Shown here: piece by piece, positions 8,804 through 19,637 of the stretch
Layout of the letters: each line of letters opens with the position of its first letter
Position numbering within the stretch: the first letter of the stretch is position 1
Assembly: GCF_000381825.1 (NCBI RefSeq)
Contig: NZ_KB907121.1
Coordinates: 330,001-394,000, forward strand
Direction: 5' to 3'
Origin: Thioalkalivibrio sp. ALJT
GTDB lineage: Bacteria > Pseudomonadota > Gammaproteobacteria > Ectothiorhodospirales > Ectothiorhodospiraceae
Length of the DNA stretch: 64,000 bases
Notes under the pieces: model-generated
What the model was told of the DNA's origin: nothing
Database searches by the model: none
What the model saw: the letters and a program-made list of their open reading frames with translations, nothing else
Made by a program: the position numbers and the translations under genes

Positions 8804-9047
8804 GTGTCAGACATGCCGGGCGACGACTTCGAAACGATTCTTGACCAGGCGCGAGCGCTCCCGGACTCGGAGCGTGCACGGCTGGTGCATGATCTTCTGG
8901 AGACCCTGGAGGGGGCGCCGGACACCGATGTCGCCGCGGCCCCGGGAGCAGGAGATTGCCCGCCGCCTTGCGCAGGTCGAGAGCGGGGACGCGAAAACCG
9001 TCTCGCGTGACGAACTGGATCGGCGTTTTCCGGGCTGCACGGGCTGA
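8804..9047 (+). pseudogene. Frameshifted addiction-module antitoxin relic
   Basis: The first half (frame of 8804: FETILDQARALPDSERARLVHDLLETLEG) and the second half (frame of 8841: REQEIARRLAQVESGDAKTVSRDELDRRF) together resemble a complete small addiction-module component protein of the TIGR02574 type. The two halves lie in different frames. The join falls near a run of four C at 8940-8943, where one extra base would account for the shift. Each uninterrupted frame alone is an incomplete protein. No matching ParE/RelE-type toxin gene follows on the plus strand. A sequencing error in the C run is the main alternative to a true mutation. Confidence 0.6.
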
Positions 9048-9089
9048 ATATTTCGGCAGAGCCGAAAACCAATCAGCACCGGTGCTCTC

Positions 9090-9392
9090 TCATCGCGTTT
9101 TCGCGTCGGACTTGCCGGCGGTGGCGTCTCTCAACCCGCCGGAAACGTACTTGTGCAGGATACTGGAGACCAGTGTCTGGTACGGGATACCTTCCTCGAG
9201 GGCTCGGCGCTGCAGGGCCTCCAGATCCCGCCCGGAAATGCGGATGTTGATCCGCTTGTTTTTTCGAAAGGTCTCTTCGGCCGCGTGCGCAACGTGTTCT
9301 CGACGCTCATCGTCCAAAGCCGATTCGAACTCGTCCGCCTCATAGGCATCGAGCAGTTGCTGCTCTTCCTGGCTCAGTTTGGGCTTTCCCAT
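9090..9392 (-). CDS. BrnA/CopG-like antitoxin
   Basis: 100 residues. The C-terminal half (RINIRISGRDLEALQRRALEEGIPYQTLVSSILHKYVSG) is a ribbon-helix-helix DNA-binding segment of the type found in BrnA-like antitoxins. The N-terminal part is acidic and helical (EEQQLLDAYEADEFESAL), the usual toxin-contacting region. It begins 1 nt after the stop of the upstream toxin gene, so the pair is one transcription unit in the toxin-first order of brnTA. It probably neutralises the toxin and represses its own promoter; this is inferred from the family. Confidence 0.8.
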   Translation of the reverse strand: MGKPKLSQEEQQLLDAYEADEFESALDDERREHVAHAAEETFRKNKRINIRISGRDLEALQRRALEEGIPYQTLVSSILHKYVSGGLRDATAGKSDAKTR

Positions 9393-9393
9393 G

Positions 9394-9666
9394 CTATCCC
9401 CTCAAATATTTTCGGGTGGCTTTGCGACTGGGAATTGCTGTCTTGAGAAAGAACTCCTTCTCGTTTTCGACGTATGGCACCAACCATACGTAGGCATCAA
9501 TCCGGACGACGAACATCCGCTGCTTTGGGTACTTGTCTCGGTTCGGATGAACCAGGTCGTCAAGCAGGCTGCCCGAGTGAAGAGCGAAAACCACGTCCTC
9601 GAAGGAGATACCCCTCTCCGCCATCAACTTCTCGTTTTTCGCAGCGTCCCAGTTGATCTGCTTCAT
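9394..9666 (-). CDS. BrnT-like toxin
   Basis: 90 residues. The opening INWDAAKNEKLMAERGISFEDVVFAL matches the start of the BrnT/DUF497 toxin family (W-D-x-x-K-N ... H/R-G-I-S-F-E). The later QRMFVVRIDAYVWLVPYVENEKEFFLKTAIPSRKATRKYL gives the family's beta-strand core and basic C-terminus. BrnT proteins have an RNase fold and inhibit translation. The partner antitoxin gene follows 1 nt downstream. This pair sits between the hydrogenase maturation protease gene and the hydrogenase operon. Confidence 0.75.
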   Translation of the reverse strand: MKQINWDAAKNEKLMAERGISFEDVVFALHSGSLLDDLVHPNRDKYPKQRMFVVRIDAYVWLVPYVENEKEFFLKTAIPSRKATRKYLRG

Positions 9667-9725
9667 TCGCCGACTCTAGCAGGACGTGTGCCTATTGGCA
9701 TCTTTTCCTCATTGAATCTTTGGGC

Positions 9726-11024
9726 TCACTGGCGGTCGACGGTGAGGTCGAGGAAGTGGGTGGCGCAGGAGATGCAGGGGTCGTAGTTGCGGATGGCGAC
9801 CTCGCAGTGGTGGCGCAGTTCGTCGTCCGGCAGGTCGAGATGGGTCTGCACCAGTTCGCGCAGGTCGGCCTCGATGGTGGGCTGGTTGACCGAGGTGGGC
9901 GGGACGATCTTGGCGTCGGTGATGAGGCCTGCGTCGTCGATGCTGTAGCGGTGGTAGCAGATGCCGCGCGGGGCCTCGGTGGCGCCGCAGCCGGTGCCGG
10001 TGCGCGGGGTGACCGGCAGCGCGGGTTCGGCCGGTGCGGCCCGGTAGCCGTCGACCAGGCGCAAGGCCTCCTCGAAGGCGAGCACGATCTCGAGCATGCG
10101 CACCTGGATGCTGCGGAACGGGTTGCGGCAGGCCGCGCCCAGCCCGGCGCGCTCGGCCAGCTCGGCGGCGCGCGGGGTAAGACGTTCGCGGTTCAGCGCG
10201 AAGCGCGCCAGCGGACCCATGAAGACCGGTTCGCCACTGTCGGAGCGGTGGCTGTGCAGGGCGTTGGAGTGGGCCACGTGCTCCTCGGTGAAGACGTTGT
10301 CGTACTCGCGGATGGCGGCGTCCAGGCCACTGCTCGAGCCGAGCCGGCCGTGGGTGATCGGGTATTCGTCCGGGTGCACCAGCGACACGAACTCGTAGTC
10401 GCGTTCCAGGTTCGGGTAGTCGAGGGTGGCGAGGAATTCGGCGACCTCGCAGGACGCCTCCAGGCCCCAGGCCAGCTCCTCGCGCAGGCCGGCGACCTCG
10501 TCGGGCGTGGGCGTGCGGTAGAAGCCGCCGACCCGCAGGTTGACCGGGTGGATCTCGCGCCCGCCCAGCAGGCGCAGGATGGAGTTGCCGATCTTCTTGA
10601 TGCGCAGGCCGTTGCGCACCATGTCGGGGTGATCCTTCGCGGCGGTGACCGCGTCGGGATAGCCGAGGAAGTCCGGCAGGTGGAGCATGAACACGTGCAG
10701 GGCATGGCTCTCGATCCATTCACCGCAGTAGGCCAGCCGGCGCAGGTCCTGCAGCACGCCGTCCACGGTCGCGCCGCAGACGTCCTCCATCGCCAGCGAG
10801 GCGCCCATCTGGTAGGCGATCGGGCAGATGCCGCAGATGCGCGCGGTGATGTCCGGGGCCTCGCGGAAGTCGCGCCCGCGCAGGAAGCCCTCGAAGAAGC
10901 GCGGCGCCTCGAAGATCGACAGCTTCACCTCCTCCACGCGGTCGCCCTCGGTGCGCACGTACATCGCGCCCTCGCCCTCCACGCGCGCGAGGTAGTCGAC
11001 TTCGATGGTACGGGTCTCGCTCAT
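9726..11024 (-). CDS. hydA: [NiFe]-hydrogenase large (alpha) subunit, group 3b type
   Basis: 432 residues carrying the Ni-Fe active site. The proximal motif is [11 protein letters not shown] with C64 and C67; the distal motif is DPCISCATH with C417, C420 and H423, leaving a short C-terminal tail of nine residues for the maturation protease to remove. The canonical His of the first motif (C-x-x-x-H) is Tyr71 here. There is no signal peptide. The association with FAD/NAD(P) and double-cluster ferredoxin subunits marks a cytoplasmic NAD(P)-linked, sulfhydrogenase-like enzyme of group 3b that oxidises or evolves H2. ATG 11024 overlaps the preceding stop by 4 nt (ATGA). Confidence 0.92.
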   Translation of the reverse strand: MSETRTIEVDYLARVEGEGAMYVRTEGDRVEEVKLSIFEAPRFFEGFLRGRDFREAPDITARICGICPIAYQMGASLAMEDVCGATVDGVLQDLRRLAYCGEWIESHALHVFMLHLPDFLGYPDAVTAAKDHPDMVRNGLRIKKIGNSILRLLGGREIHPVNLRVGGFYRTPTPDEVAGLREELAWGLEASCEVAEFLATLDYPNLERDYEFVSLVHPDEYPITHGRLGSSSGLDAAIREYDNVFTEEHVAHSNALHSHRSDSGEPVFMGPLARFALNRERLTPRAAELAERAGLGAACRNPFRSIQVRMLEIVLAFEEALRLVDGYRAAPAEPALPVTPRTGTGCGATEAPRGICYHRYSIDDAGLITDAKIVPPTSVNQPTIEADLRELVQTHLDLPDDELRHHCEVAIRNYDPCISCATHFLDLTVDRQ

Positions 11025-11809
11025 GGTCCGTTTCCTGATTCTTCGCGCTCGCTCTCCTCGCGGAAGGCGTCGGCGCCGGCATTGAAGGTGCGGTAGAAGC
11101 GCACGCGGGTGGCGCGCTCCATGCCGAGGGCCTCCAGCTGCCCGGACAGACCGGGCGCGTTGGGGGTCTCCTTGGGGCCGAAGCAGCCGTAGCAGCCGCG
11201 GTGGCAGCCGGGGCACAGCGCGCCGCAGCCGGCGTGGGTGACCGGGCCCAGGCAGGGCGTGCCGTGGGCGACCATCACGCAGACCTGTCCCGCCCGTTTG
11301 CACTCCTCGCAGACGCTGGCGCTGGAGACCTGCGGACGCCGACCGTAGAGGAAGGCACTGATGACCTCGATCAGCTGGTATTTGTCGATCGGGCAGCCGC
11401 GCAGTTCGAAGTCCACCGGCACGTGCTGGCTGATCGCATCCGAGGTGGCCAGGGTCTCGATGTATTCCGGGTGGGCGTAGACCTGGCGGGTGAATTCCTC
11501 GACGTCCGCGAAATTACGCAGGGCCTGGATGCCGCCGGCGGTGGCGCAGGCGCCGATGGTCACCAGGAACTTCGACGCGCGGCGGATCTCGCGGATCTCT
11601 TCGGCCGCCTCCGGCGTGGTGATCGAGCCCTCCACCAGCGTCAGGTCCCAGGGCCCCTCGATGCGGTTGCGGGTGGCCTCGGGGAAGTGCGCGATCCGGA
11701 TCCGGTCGGTCACCGCCAGCAGCTCGTCCTCGCAGTCGAGCAGCGAGAGCTGGCAGCCGTCGCAGGAGGCGAACTTGAATACGGCAAGGGTCGGACGTTC
11801 GGTACTCAT
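11021..11809 (-). CDS. hydD: [NiFe]-hydrogenase small (delta) subunit
   Basis: 262 residues. The N-terminal CDGC (C16, C19), GACATAGG (C88) and LRGCP (C139) supply the proximal [4Fe-4S] ligands typical of short, signal-less small subunits. The C-terminal part ([11 protein letters not shown] ... CLGP ... [17 protein letters not shown]) is Cys-rich and could hold two further clusters, making an electron wire from the Ni-Fe site to the flavin subunit. The start at MSTERP overlaps the upstream hydG stop by 4 nt, and its own stop overlaps the hydA start by 4 nt, implying tight translational coupling. Confidence 0.92.
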   Translation of the reverse strand: MSTERPTLAVFKFASCDGCQLSLLDCEDELLAVTDRIRIAHFPEATRNRIEGPWDLTLVEGSITTPEAAEEIREIRRASKFLVTIGACATAGGIQALRNFADVEEFTRQVYAHPEYIETLATSDAISQHVPVDFELRGCPIDKYQLIEVISAFLYGRRPQVSSASVCEECKRAGQVCVMVAHGTPCLGPVTHAGCGALCPGCHRGCYGCFGPKETPNAPGLSGQLEALGMERATRVRFYRTFNAGADAFREESEREESGNGP

Positions 11810-12681
11810 AGTTCGCGTATCCGGAAGGCCGGCTCCATCACCGGGTAGGGGAAGACCGGGCCGTCGCGGCAGACGAACTGCGACCCGATCTGGCAGTGCC
11901 CGCAAAAGCCCACCGCGCAGCGCATGTTGCGCTCCATGGAGACGTAGATGTCTTCCGGCTTCAGGCCGCGGCGCTCCAGCGAGGCGGCGGCGAAGCGCAT
12001 CATCACCTCCGGGCCGCAGACCATCGCGACCGTGTTGCGCCGGTCGAAGCCGCCGCGGTCGATCAGCTGGGTGACCACGCCGACATCGCCGCGCCAGGCC
12101 GCGGTGGCGCGATCCACCGTCACGCGCAGGTCGAGGTCGCCGCGCGCGGCCCAGGCATCCAGCTCGTCGCGGAAGATCATGTCCCCCGGGGCGCGCGCGC
12201 CGTAGCAGACCACCACCCGGCCGAAGTCCGCGCGCCGCTCGAGCGTCGCGTGGATCACCGGCCGCAGCGGGGCCAGGCCGATGCCGCCGGCGACCAGCAC
12301 CAGGTCGCGGCCGCGCGCCTGTTCCAGCGGCCAGGCCGTGCCGAACGGGCCGCGCAGGCCGACCACCGCGCCGGGCCCCAGCTCCTGCATCGCCCGGGTC
12401 ACGCTGCCCACCGCGCGGGTGGTGTGCACGATGCCGCCGTCCTCGGTGATCGCGGACACCGAGATCGGCACCTCGCCCACGCCGAACAGGTAGAGCATGT
12501 TGAACTGCCCGGGCGCCGGCGGCGGCCCCGGCTCCACGCCCGGCTCGGGATACAGCGTCCAGCTGAACACCTCGTTGCTGGCGACATCCGGCCGCACCGC
12601 CCCGATGCGCCAGGGCTGCGGCGCCATCGCCTGTTCCGGCAGGGCGCTGTCGGCTCGGGGCTGCAGGGTCTCAGGTGCCAT
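11806..12681 (-). CDS. hydG: Hydrogenase gamma subunit, FAD/NAD(P)-binding [2Fe-2S] reductase
   Basis: 291 residues of the ferredoxin-NADP reductase fold. The FAD domain occupies about 25-125 (with PGQFNMLYL and GLRGPFG) and the NAD(P) domain follows ([15 protein letters not shown], later MVCGPEVMM). At the C-terminus four Cys (C255, C260, C263, C271; C-x4-C-x2-C-x7-C) bind a [2Fe-2S] cluster as in the dihydroorotate dehydrogenase electron-transfer subunit. It exchanges electrons between NAD(P)H and the hydrogenase clusters. It starts inside the upstream cNMP-fold gene (11-nt overlap) and ends overlapping hydD. Confidence 0.9.
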   Translation of the reverse strand: MAPETLQPRADSALPEQAMAPQPWRIGAVRPDVASNEVFSWTLYPEPGVEPGPPPAPGQFNMLYLFGVGEVPISVSAITEDGGIVHTTRAVGSVTRAMQELGPGAVVGLRGPFGTAWPLEQARGRDLVLVAGGIGLAPLRPVIHATLERRADFGRVVVCYGARAPGDMIFRDELDAWAARGDLDLRVTVDRATAAWRGDVGVVTQLIDRGGFDRRNTVAMVCGPEVMMRFAAASLERRGLKPEDIYVSMERNMRCAVGFCGHCQIGSQFVCRDGPVFPYPVMEPAFRIREL

Positions 12682-13144
12682 ACCCGGGCCCTCCGTGACT
12701 GTAGATGTCCAGCGCCTGCAACCGCGCGGCCTGCAGCCGCTGCACGATCAGTGCGGAGAAGTGTTTCATCAGCATGTAGCCGAAGGCCGGGTCGGCCTCC
12801 ATGTGTTCGCGCAGCACGCCGGCATCGAAACGCAGGGTATGCAGCTCGGTCAGGGCGCGCGCGTCGTAACTGGCGCGATACGGCGGCAGCAGCCACGACC
12901 AGCCGAGGATGTCACCGGGCCCCAGGGTCTGGAAGGTCACGCAGCCTTCGCGCAACGGGCTCTCCAGCGCGACCTGGCCCTCGCGGATCAGCCAGAAGGT
13001 CTCCGTCGTCTCGTGGTCGCGCATCAGCCGCGTGTCCGCCGGGTAGCTTAACTTCGCGGCGCATGCCGCCAGCAGGCGCCGGTGTTCCGGTTCCATGTCG
13101 GCGAAGAACGGCTGGTCTTCGAGGATCGCCAGCAGCTCGTTCAT
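12671..13144 (-). CDS. Stand-alone cyclic-nucleotide-binding-fold protein in hydrogenase operon
   Basis: 157 residues consisting of one CRP-type beta-roll domain (about residues 8-125: [17 protein letters not shown] at the start, then [13 protein letters not shown] and [16 protein letters not shown]) plus a dimerisation-type helix ([28 protein letters not shown]). No winged-helix DNA-binding domain follows, so it is not a normal CRP/FNR regulator. The phosphate-binding cassette is not canonical: the G-E-...-R-x-A pattern is replaced by [21 protein letters not shown]. It overlaps hydB by 4 nt and hydG by 11 nt. I recall similar proteins in other group 3b operons; its role, perhaps as a small-molecule-responsive subunit, is unknown. 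Confidence 0.8.
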   Translation of the reverse strand: MNELLAILEDQPFFADMEPEHRRLLAACAAKLSYPADTRLMRDHETTETFWLIREGQVALESPLREGCVTFQTLGPGDILGWSWLLPPYRASYDARALTELHTLRFDAGVLREHMEADPAFGYMLMKHFSALIVQRLQAARLQALDIYSHGGPGYGT

Positions 13145-14253
13145 ATCCGGCCCTCCGGGTCGCGGCGCACCGCGGTCACCTCCTCGGTGATGTCGATCCC
13201 CACCGGACACCAGGTGATGCAGCGTCCGCAGCCGACACAGCCGGAGGTGTCGAACTGGTCGTGCCAGGTGGCCAGCTTGTGGGTGATCCACTGGCGGTAA
13301 CGCGCGGCTACCGATTCGCGGTGGGCGCCACCGACCAGATGCGAATGCTCCTGGTTGAAGCAGGAGTCCCAGCGCCGCACGCGCTCGGTGCGCTGGCCCT
13401 CCAGATCGGGCACCTCCTCGACCTGCGAGCAGAAGCAGGTGGGGCAGACCAGCGTGCAGTTGGAGCAGGACAGGCAGCGCGCGGCGGTCTCCTCCCAGCG
13501 CGGGTGCTCGAAGGCCCGGTTCAGCACCTCGCGGGCATCGCCGGGCATCTGCCGGCCCATCTTTTCCGGGGCCTCGGCCCACACCCGTTCGGCCGCGGCC
13601 TGCTCGGCGTCCGTGGCCGGGCGCGGCTCCAGCCGCTCGAGTACTGCGCGCCCGGCGTCGCTCCCGGCCTCGATGACCAGGAAGTGCTGCGTGGCGTCGA
13701 TCACCTCGGTCAGGGCCAGGTCGAAGCCCTCGCGGGCGCGCGGTCCGGTATCCATCGAGGCACAGAAGCAGGTGCCGCCGGGCTCGGCGCAGTGGGCCGC
13801 CACCATGAACACATCCTGGCGCCGCGCCGCATAGCCGCGATCCTGCACCGCCTGTCCGAGGAACACCCGGTCCTGCACGCCGATCGCCGCCAGCTCGCAG
13901 GCGCGCATGCCGATGAACGCACGCCGCGGCGGGACCGCTTCGCCCGGCTCGGTCACAAAGCCGCCGTCCGGCTGGCGGGTCAGCCGGAACAGGGTTTCCT
14001 CGGGGGGGAACAGGTATTTCTTCCAGGAATGCGGGCCGACCACATAGCCGAACAGGGCGCCGTCTCCGCGCTCGCGCAGGCGGTAGTGGCCGGGGGCCTG
14101 CTCGTCGGTCCAGCCCGCCGGCAGGTCATCCAGGCCTTGCACGCGGTCGTAGACGATCGCCCCGTCGCGCCGCGTCGGACCCACCACCTCGTAGCCATCA
14201 GAGGCCAGCAGGCGGATCAGCGTATCCACGGCTTGGGGTGCAATCACATGCAT
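13141..14253 (-). CDS. hydB: Hydrogenase beta subunit, 4Fe-4S ferredoxin type
   Basis: 370 residues, first gene of the operon. Residues 1-235 form the domain shared with the anaerobic sulfite reductase A subunit ([32 protein letters not shown], and a GGTCFCASM Cys segment). Two ferredoxin-type cluster motifs follow: [12 protein letters not shown] (with nearby CFC) and, near the C-terminus, [12 protein letters not shown] (C339, C342, C345, C349). It should pass electrons between the flavin subunit and an external carrier or sulfur substrate. The start at 14253 is chosen for family length; an upstream start at 14286 is possible. Confidence 0.9.
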   Translation of the reverse strand: MHVIAPQAVDTLIRLLASDGYEVVGPTRRDGAIVYDRVQGLDDLPAGWTDEQAPGHYRLRERGDGALFGYVVGPHSWKKYLFPPEETLFRLTRQPDGGFVTEPGEAVPPRRAFIGMRACELAAIGVQDRVFLGQAVQDRGYAARRQDVFMVAAHCAEPGGTCFCASMDTGPRAREGFDLALTEVIDATQHFLVIEAGSDAGRAVLERLEPRPATDAEQAAAERVWAEAPEKMGRQMPGDAREVLNRAFEHPRWEETAARCLSCSNCTLVCPTCFCSQVEEVPDLEGQRTERVRRWDSCFNQEHSHLVGGAHRESVAARYRQWITHKLATWHDQFDTSGCVGCGRCITWCPVGIDITEEVTAVRRDPEGRI

Positions 14254-14340
14254 GGGCCACTCCCGGACGCTCGCCGCAGAGAGCACCGAGCTCGCTGCAC
14301 TGGGCTCAGTCCAGTTTGCGACAATCTCGAGTCACGATCC

Positions 14341-14365
14341 AACCGGTTCGTCATCTTGACCGGTT
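14341..14365. promoter_or_regulatory. Repeated ACCGGTT in a divergent promoter region
   Basis: AACCGGTT (14341-14348) and ACCGGTT (14359-14365) repeat in direct orientation 17 bp apart, in the 150-bp gap between the divergent hydB and 2-hydroxyacid dehydrogenase genes. The spacing of about 1.6 helical turns and the palindromic core could mark an operator. No clear sigma-70 promoter was found for either gene. Confidence 0.2.
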
Positions 14366-14403
14366 ATGCTGGAGCCGCGCTCATCCATTATCCGGGGGAT
14401 GCG

Positions 14404-15399
14404 ATGAAGGTGGCCGTGTTCAGTACCCAGCAGCATGATCGCGAACACCTGATGCCGGCACTGGCAGCCACCGGGATGGCACCGGTGATGCACACCGAGC
14501 GCCTGACCGCAGAGACGGTGCATCTGGCCCGGGGCGCGGATGCCGTCTGCGTATTCACCAACGACGACCTGCACCGCCGGGTGATCGACGGGCTCGCGGA
14601 CCAGGGGATTCATGTAGTCGCCCTGCGCTGCTCCGGGTACGACAACCTGGATGTGGCGCGGGCCCGCGAGCGCGGCGTGCGCGTGGGGCGGGTTCCGGCC
14701 TACTCCCCGAACGCGATCGCGGAACACGCCGTCGCCCTCTTGATGACCCTGAACCGCCGGGTGCACCAGGCCTGGGAGCGGACCCGGCGCGGCGATTTTC
14801 GCCTCGACCACCTGACGGGCTTCGATCTGGTCGGGCGCACCGTAGGCATCGTCGGCACCGGACGGATCGGCCAGGCCTTTGCCCGGATCATGCTGGGCTT
14901 TGGCTGCCGCGTGCTCGCACACGACCCGTACCCGAATCCGGAGCTGCAGTCTGCCGGGGTGGAGTATGGGGACCTGGATACGCTGCTGGCGGCGTCCTCG
15001 GTGGTCAGCCTGAGCTGCCCGATGACCCCTGAGAACCGCCACCTGATCAATGCCGACACCCTGGCGCGGATGCCGCGCGGGGCCTTTCTGATCAATACCG
15101 CGCGCGGGGCGCTGGTGGATACCGATGCCGCCGAGGTCGCGCTGGACTCGGGTCAGCTGGGCGGGTTCGCGCTGGATGTCTACGAGGCCGAGGCGGGGCT
15201 GTTCTTCCACGACTGGTCACTGGCCGGCCTGCCGGACCGGCGCCTGGCGCGACTGATGCAGCGTGACGATGTGCTGGTCACCGGGCACCAGGCCTTCCTG
15301 ACCCGCGAGGCACTGGCCAACATCGCCGACACCACCGTGATCAATCTGACCACCCTGCACCAGGACCCGGACGCTCAGCTGCCAGGCCGCGTAATCTGA
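14404..15399 (+). CDS. D-2-hydroxyacid dehydrogenase (D-lactate dehydrogenase-like)
   Basis: 331 residues of the NAD-dependent D-2-hydroxyacid dehydrogenase family, most like fermentative D-lactate dehydrogenases (LdhA). The NAD-binding loop is GTGRIG (151-156). The catalytic triad is present as R234 (NTARGALVD), E263 (YEAEAG) and H295 (TGHQAF). The C-terminal NIADTTVINL segment is typical of LdhA. It interconverts 2-oxoacids such as pyruvate and their D-hydroxyacids. Start ATG 14404 gives the expected N-terminus MKVAVFS. It is divergent from the hydrogenase operon, so shared control by redox state would make sense but is not shown. Confidence 0.88.
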   Translation: MKVAVFSTQQHDREHLMPALAATGMAPVMHTERLTAETVHLARGADAVCVFTNDDLHRRVIDGLADQGIHVVALRCSGYDNLDVARARERGVRVGRVPAYSPNAIAEHAVALLMTLNRRVHQAWERTRRGDFRLDHLTGFDLVGRTVGIVGTGRIGQAFARIMLGFGCRVLAHDPYPNPELQSAGVEYGDLDTLLAASSVVSLSCPMTPENRHLINADTLARMPRGAFLINTARGALVDTDAAEVALDSGQLGGFALDVYEAEAGLFFHDWSLAGLPDRRLARLMQRDDVLVTGHQAFLTREALANIADTTVINLTTLHQDPDAQLPGRVI

Positions 15400-15458
15400 A
15401 CGGCCATCCCGGCCCCGGGGGAATACGGATCACCGTTCCCCGGGACCCTGCGGGTGGC

Positions 15459-17523
<2,065 letters not shown>

Positions 17524-17532
17524 TGGTCCGCG

Positions 17533-17560
17533 AGTCTAGCGCAGAACAGCGGCCGGGACA
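17533..17560 (-). promoter_or_regulatory. Putative thiC promoter
   Basis: A good -10 hexamer TAGACT (minus strand, 17538-17533) lies just upstream of the riboswitch 5' end, which puts transcription start near 17526. The -35 region (TGTCCC, 17560-17555, 16-nt spacer) is poor. Confidence 0.4.
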
Positions 17561-17628
17561 CGAACAAGTCCGCGCAGTCGGGGGTGTTTTGCGTTAGATT
17601 ATGGCTTTGTGACAATCTCTGCGCCGCC

Positions 17629-18309
17629 ATGTCCCCCAAGAACTTCGTCTTCGAGCTGTTTGGCCGTTCCCCGGTGCGCCCGCTGCAGGCGCATATGGAG
17701 AAGATCCGCGCCTGCATCGCCGAGCTCCCCCCGTTCATGGAGGCCATGGCGCGCGATGACTGGGAGACCGCGCGCGAGCAGCAACGCAAGATCTCGAAGC
17801 TGGAGCGCGAGGCCGACCGCCTGAAAAAGGACCTGCGGCTGCACCTGCCCAAGGGCATGATGCTGGCGATGTCGCGCCGCGACGTACTCGACACCCTGCT
17901 GATCCAGGATCGCATCGCCAACATGGCGAAGGACATTGCCGGGCTGATGCTGGGCCGCCAGATGCAGTTCCCCGACAACATGCGGGAACCGATCAAGCGC
18001 TTCCTCGACCGCAGCGTGGATGCGGTGGACCAGGCCGGTCGGGCGATCAACGAACTGGACGAGCTGGTGGAGGCGGGTTTCCGCGGTCACGAGGTCGAGG
18101 TCGTCAACGGCATCCTGACCGAGCTGGACCAGATCGAGCACGAATCCGACGAGGCGCAGCGCGAGGTACGCGAGATGCTGTTCGTTCAGGAGGCGGAGCT
18201 GCCGCCGGTGAACGTGATCTTCATGTACCGCGTGATCGATTCGGTTGGCGAGCTGGCCGACCTGGCCCAGCGTGTAGGCAGCCGCCTGCAGTTGATGCTC
18301 GCCAAATAA
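17629..18309 (+). CDS. DUF47/PhoU-like phosphate transport accessory protein
   Basis: 226 residues, nearly all helical with heptad patterns, of the TIGR00153/DUF47 family related to PhoU. These proteins pair with PiT phosphate transporters and are thought to regulate them. Start ATG 17629 gives MSPKNFVFELFGRSP, the normal family N-terminus; a frame extension to 17584 has no family resemblance. The transporter gene follows after 34 nt. Confidence 0.9.
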   Translation: MSPKNFVFELFGRSPVRPLQAHMEKIRACIAELPPFMEAMARDDWETAREQQRKISKLEREADRLKKDLRLHLPKGMMLAMSRRDVLDTLLIQDRIANMAKDIAGLMLGRQMQFPDNMREPIKRFLDRSVDAVDQAGRAINELDELVEAGFRGHEVEVVNGILTELDQIEHESDEAQREVREMLFVQEAELPPVNVIFMYRVIDSVGELADLAQRVGSRLQLMLAK

Positions 18310-18343
18310 ACCCCGGCACCCAGGAACAGGCACCGAGGACCGC

Positions 18344-19603
18344 ATGGAATACAGCACCCTGTTGCTCGGCCTTGCAGTGATCTTCGGCCTGTTCATGGCC
18401 TGGGGCATCGGCGCCAATGACGTCGCGAATGCGATGGGCACCTCGGTCGGCTCGCGCGCGCTGACCATCCGCCAGGCGGTCTTTGTCGCCGCGATCTTTG
18501 TATTCTCCGGGGCCTGGCTCGCCGGCGGCGAGGTCACCCAGACCATCCGCAGCGGGATGGTCGACTCCAGCCTGATGGCAGACAACCCCGAACTGCTCGT
18601 GTACGGGATGCTGGCCGCGCTGGCCGCAGCCGGAACATGGCTGCTCGTGGCCTCCTACTTCGGCTGGCCGGTCTCCACGACCCACTCCATCATCGGCGCG
18701 ATCGTCGGCTTTGCCGTGGTGGGGCTGGGGTTCGAGGTGGTGCGCTGGGAGCGCGTCGGGACCATTGCGATGTCCTGGGTGGTGTCGCCAATGGTCGGCG
18801 GCATGATTGCGTTTGCCCTGTTCCGCAGTGTGCAGATCCTGATCCTGGACACCGTCGATCCGCTGAAGAACGCCAAGCGCTGGGCCCCGCTCTACATCTT
18901 CCTGACCGCCTTCGTCACCGCCCTGGTCACCATGTTCAAGGGGCTGACCCATGTCGGCCTGGAGCTGACGACGGTACAGGCCTACGGCTTCGCAATCCTG
19001 GTCAGCGCCGCAGTAGTCGTGCTCGGGATGATGGCGATCCGCCGCCTGCGCTTCGACACCCCCACCGGCGTGGGCGAGGACGGCTCTCATTTTGCCAATG
19101 TGGAGAAGGTCTTCGGGGTCCAGATGGTGGTAACCGGCTGCGCAATGGCGTTTGCCCTGGGCTCCAACGACGTCGCCAATGCGGTGGGACCGCTGGCCGC
19201 GGTCGTGGACGTCATCCAGACCGGCGACGTGAGCGCCGAGACGGTCGTGCCGATGTGGGTGCTGCTGCTGGGCGGGGTCGGGATCGTGTTCGGCCTGTTC
19301 ACTTACGGCCACAAGGTGATCGCGACGGTCGGCACCGGCATCACCCAGCTCACGCCCAGCCGCGGTTATGCCGCAACCGCCGCCGCAGCGGCCACCGTGG
19401 TGCTGGCGTCCGGGACCGGGCTTCCCATCTCCACCACGCATACCCTGGTGGGCGCGATCCTCGGGGTGGGCCTGGCCCGCGGCATCGCCGCGATCAACCT
19501 GGGTCTGGTGCGGATGATCTTCCTGTCCTGGATCGTGACCCTGCCGGCCGGGGCCATCCTCGCGGTGGTCTACTTCTACATCCTGCGCGGCATCTTCGGG
19601 TAA
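18344..19603 (+). CDS. PiT-family inorganic phosphate transporter
   Basis: 419 residues with about ten membrane helices. The two internally duplicated PiT signatures are present: GANDVANAMGTSVGS (about residues 23-37) and GSNDVANAVGPLAA (about 280-293), together with the repeated STTH motif after each. This family imports phosphate, often as a metal-phosphate complex, with H+ or Na+. ATG 18344 has GAGGA upstream. It lies 34 nt after its DUF47 partner, forming a two-gene operon that converges on selO. Confidence 0.93.
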   Translation: MEYSTLLLGLAVIFGLFMAWGIGANDVANAMGTSVGSRALTIRQAVFVAAIFVFSGAWLAGGEVTQTIRSGMVDSSLMADNPELLVYGMLAALAAAGTWLLVASYFGWPVSTTHSIIGAIVGFAVVGLGFEVVRWERVGTIAMSWVVSPMVGGMIAFALFRSVQILILDTVDPLKNAKRWAPLYIFLTAFVTALVTMFKGLTHVGLELTTVQAYGFAILVSAAVVVLGMMAIRRLRFDTPTGVGEDGSHFANVEKVFGVQMVVTGCAMAFALGSNDVANAVGPLAAVVDVIQTGDVSAETVVPMWVLLLGGVGIVFGLFTYGHKVIATVGTGITQLTPSRGYAATAAAAATVVLASGTGLPISTTHTLVGAILGVGLARGIAAINLGLVRMIFLSWIVTLPAGAILAVVYFYILRGIFG

Positions 19604-19637
19604 ACGCGGGCGCGTTGAGCACAACCCGCGCCGGAGA

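Noticed and set aside
11896-15399. 1167-codon plus-strand frame across the hydrogenase operon
   Set aside because: Only its last 331 codons (from 14404) are a real gene; the rest is antisense to hydG, the cNMP-fold gene and hydB.
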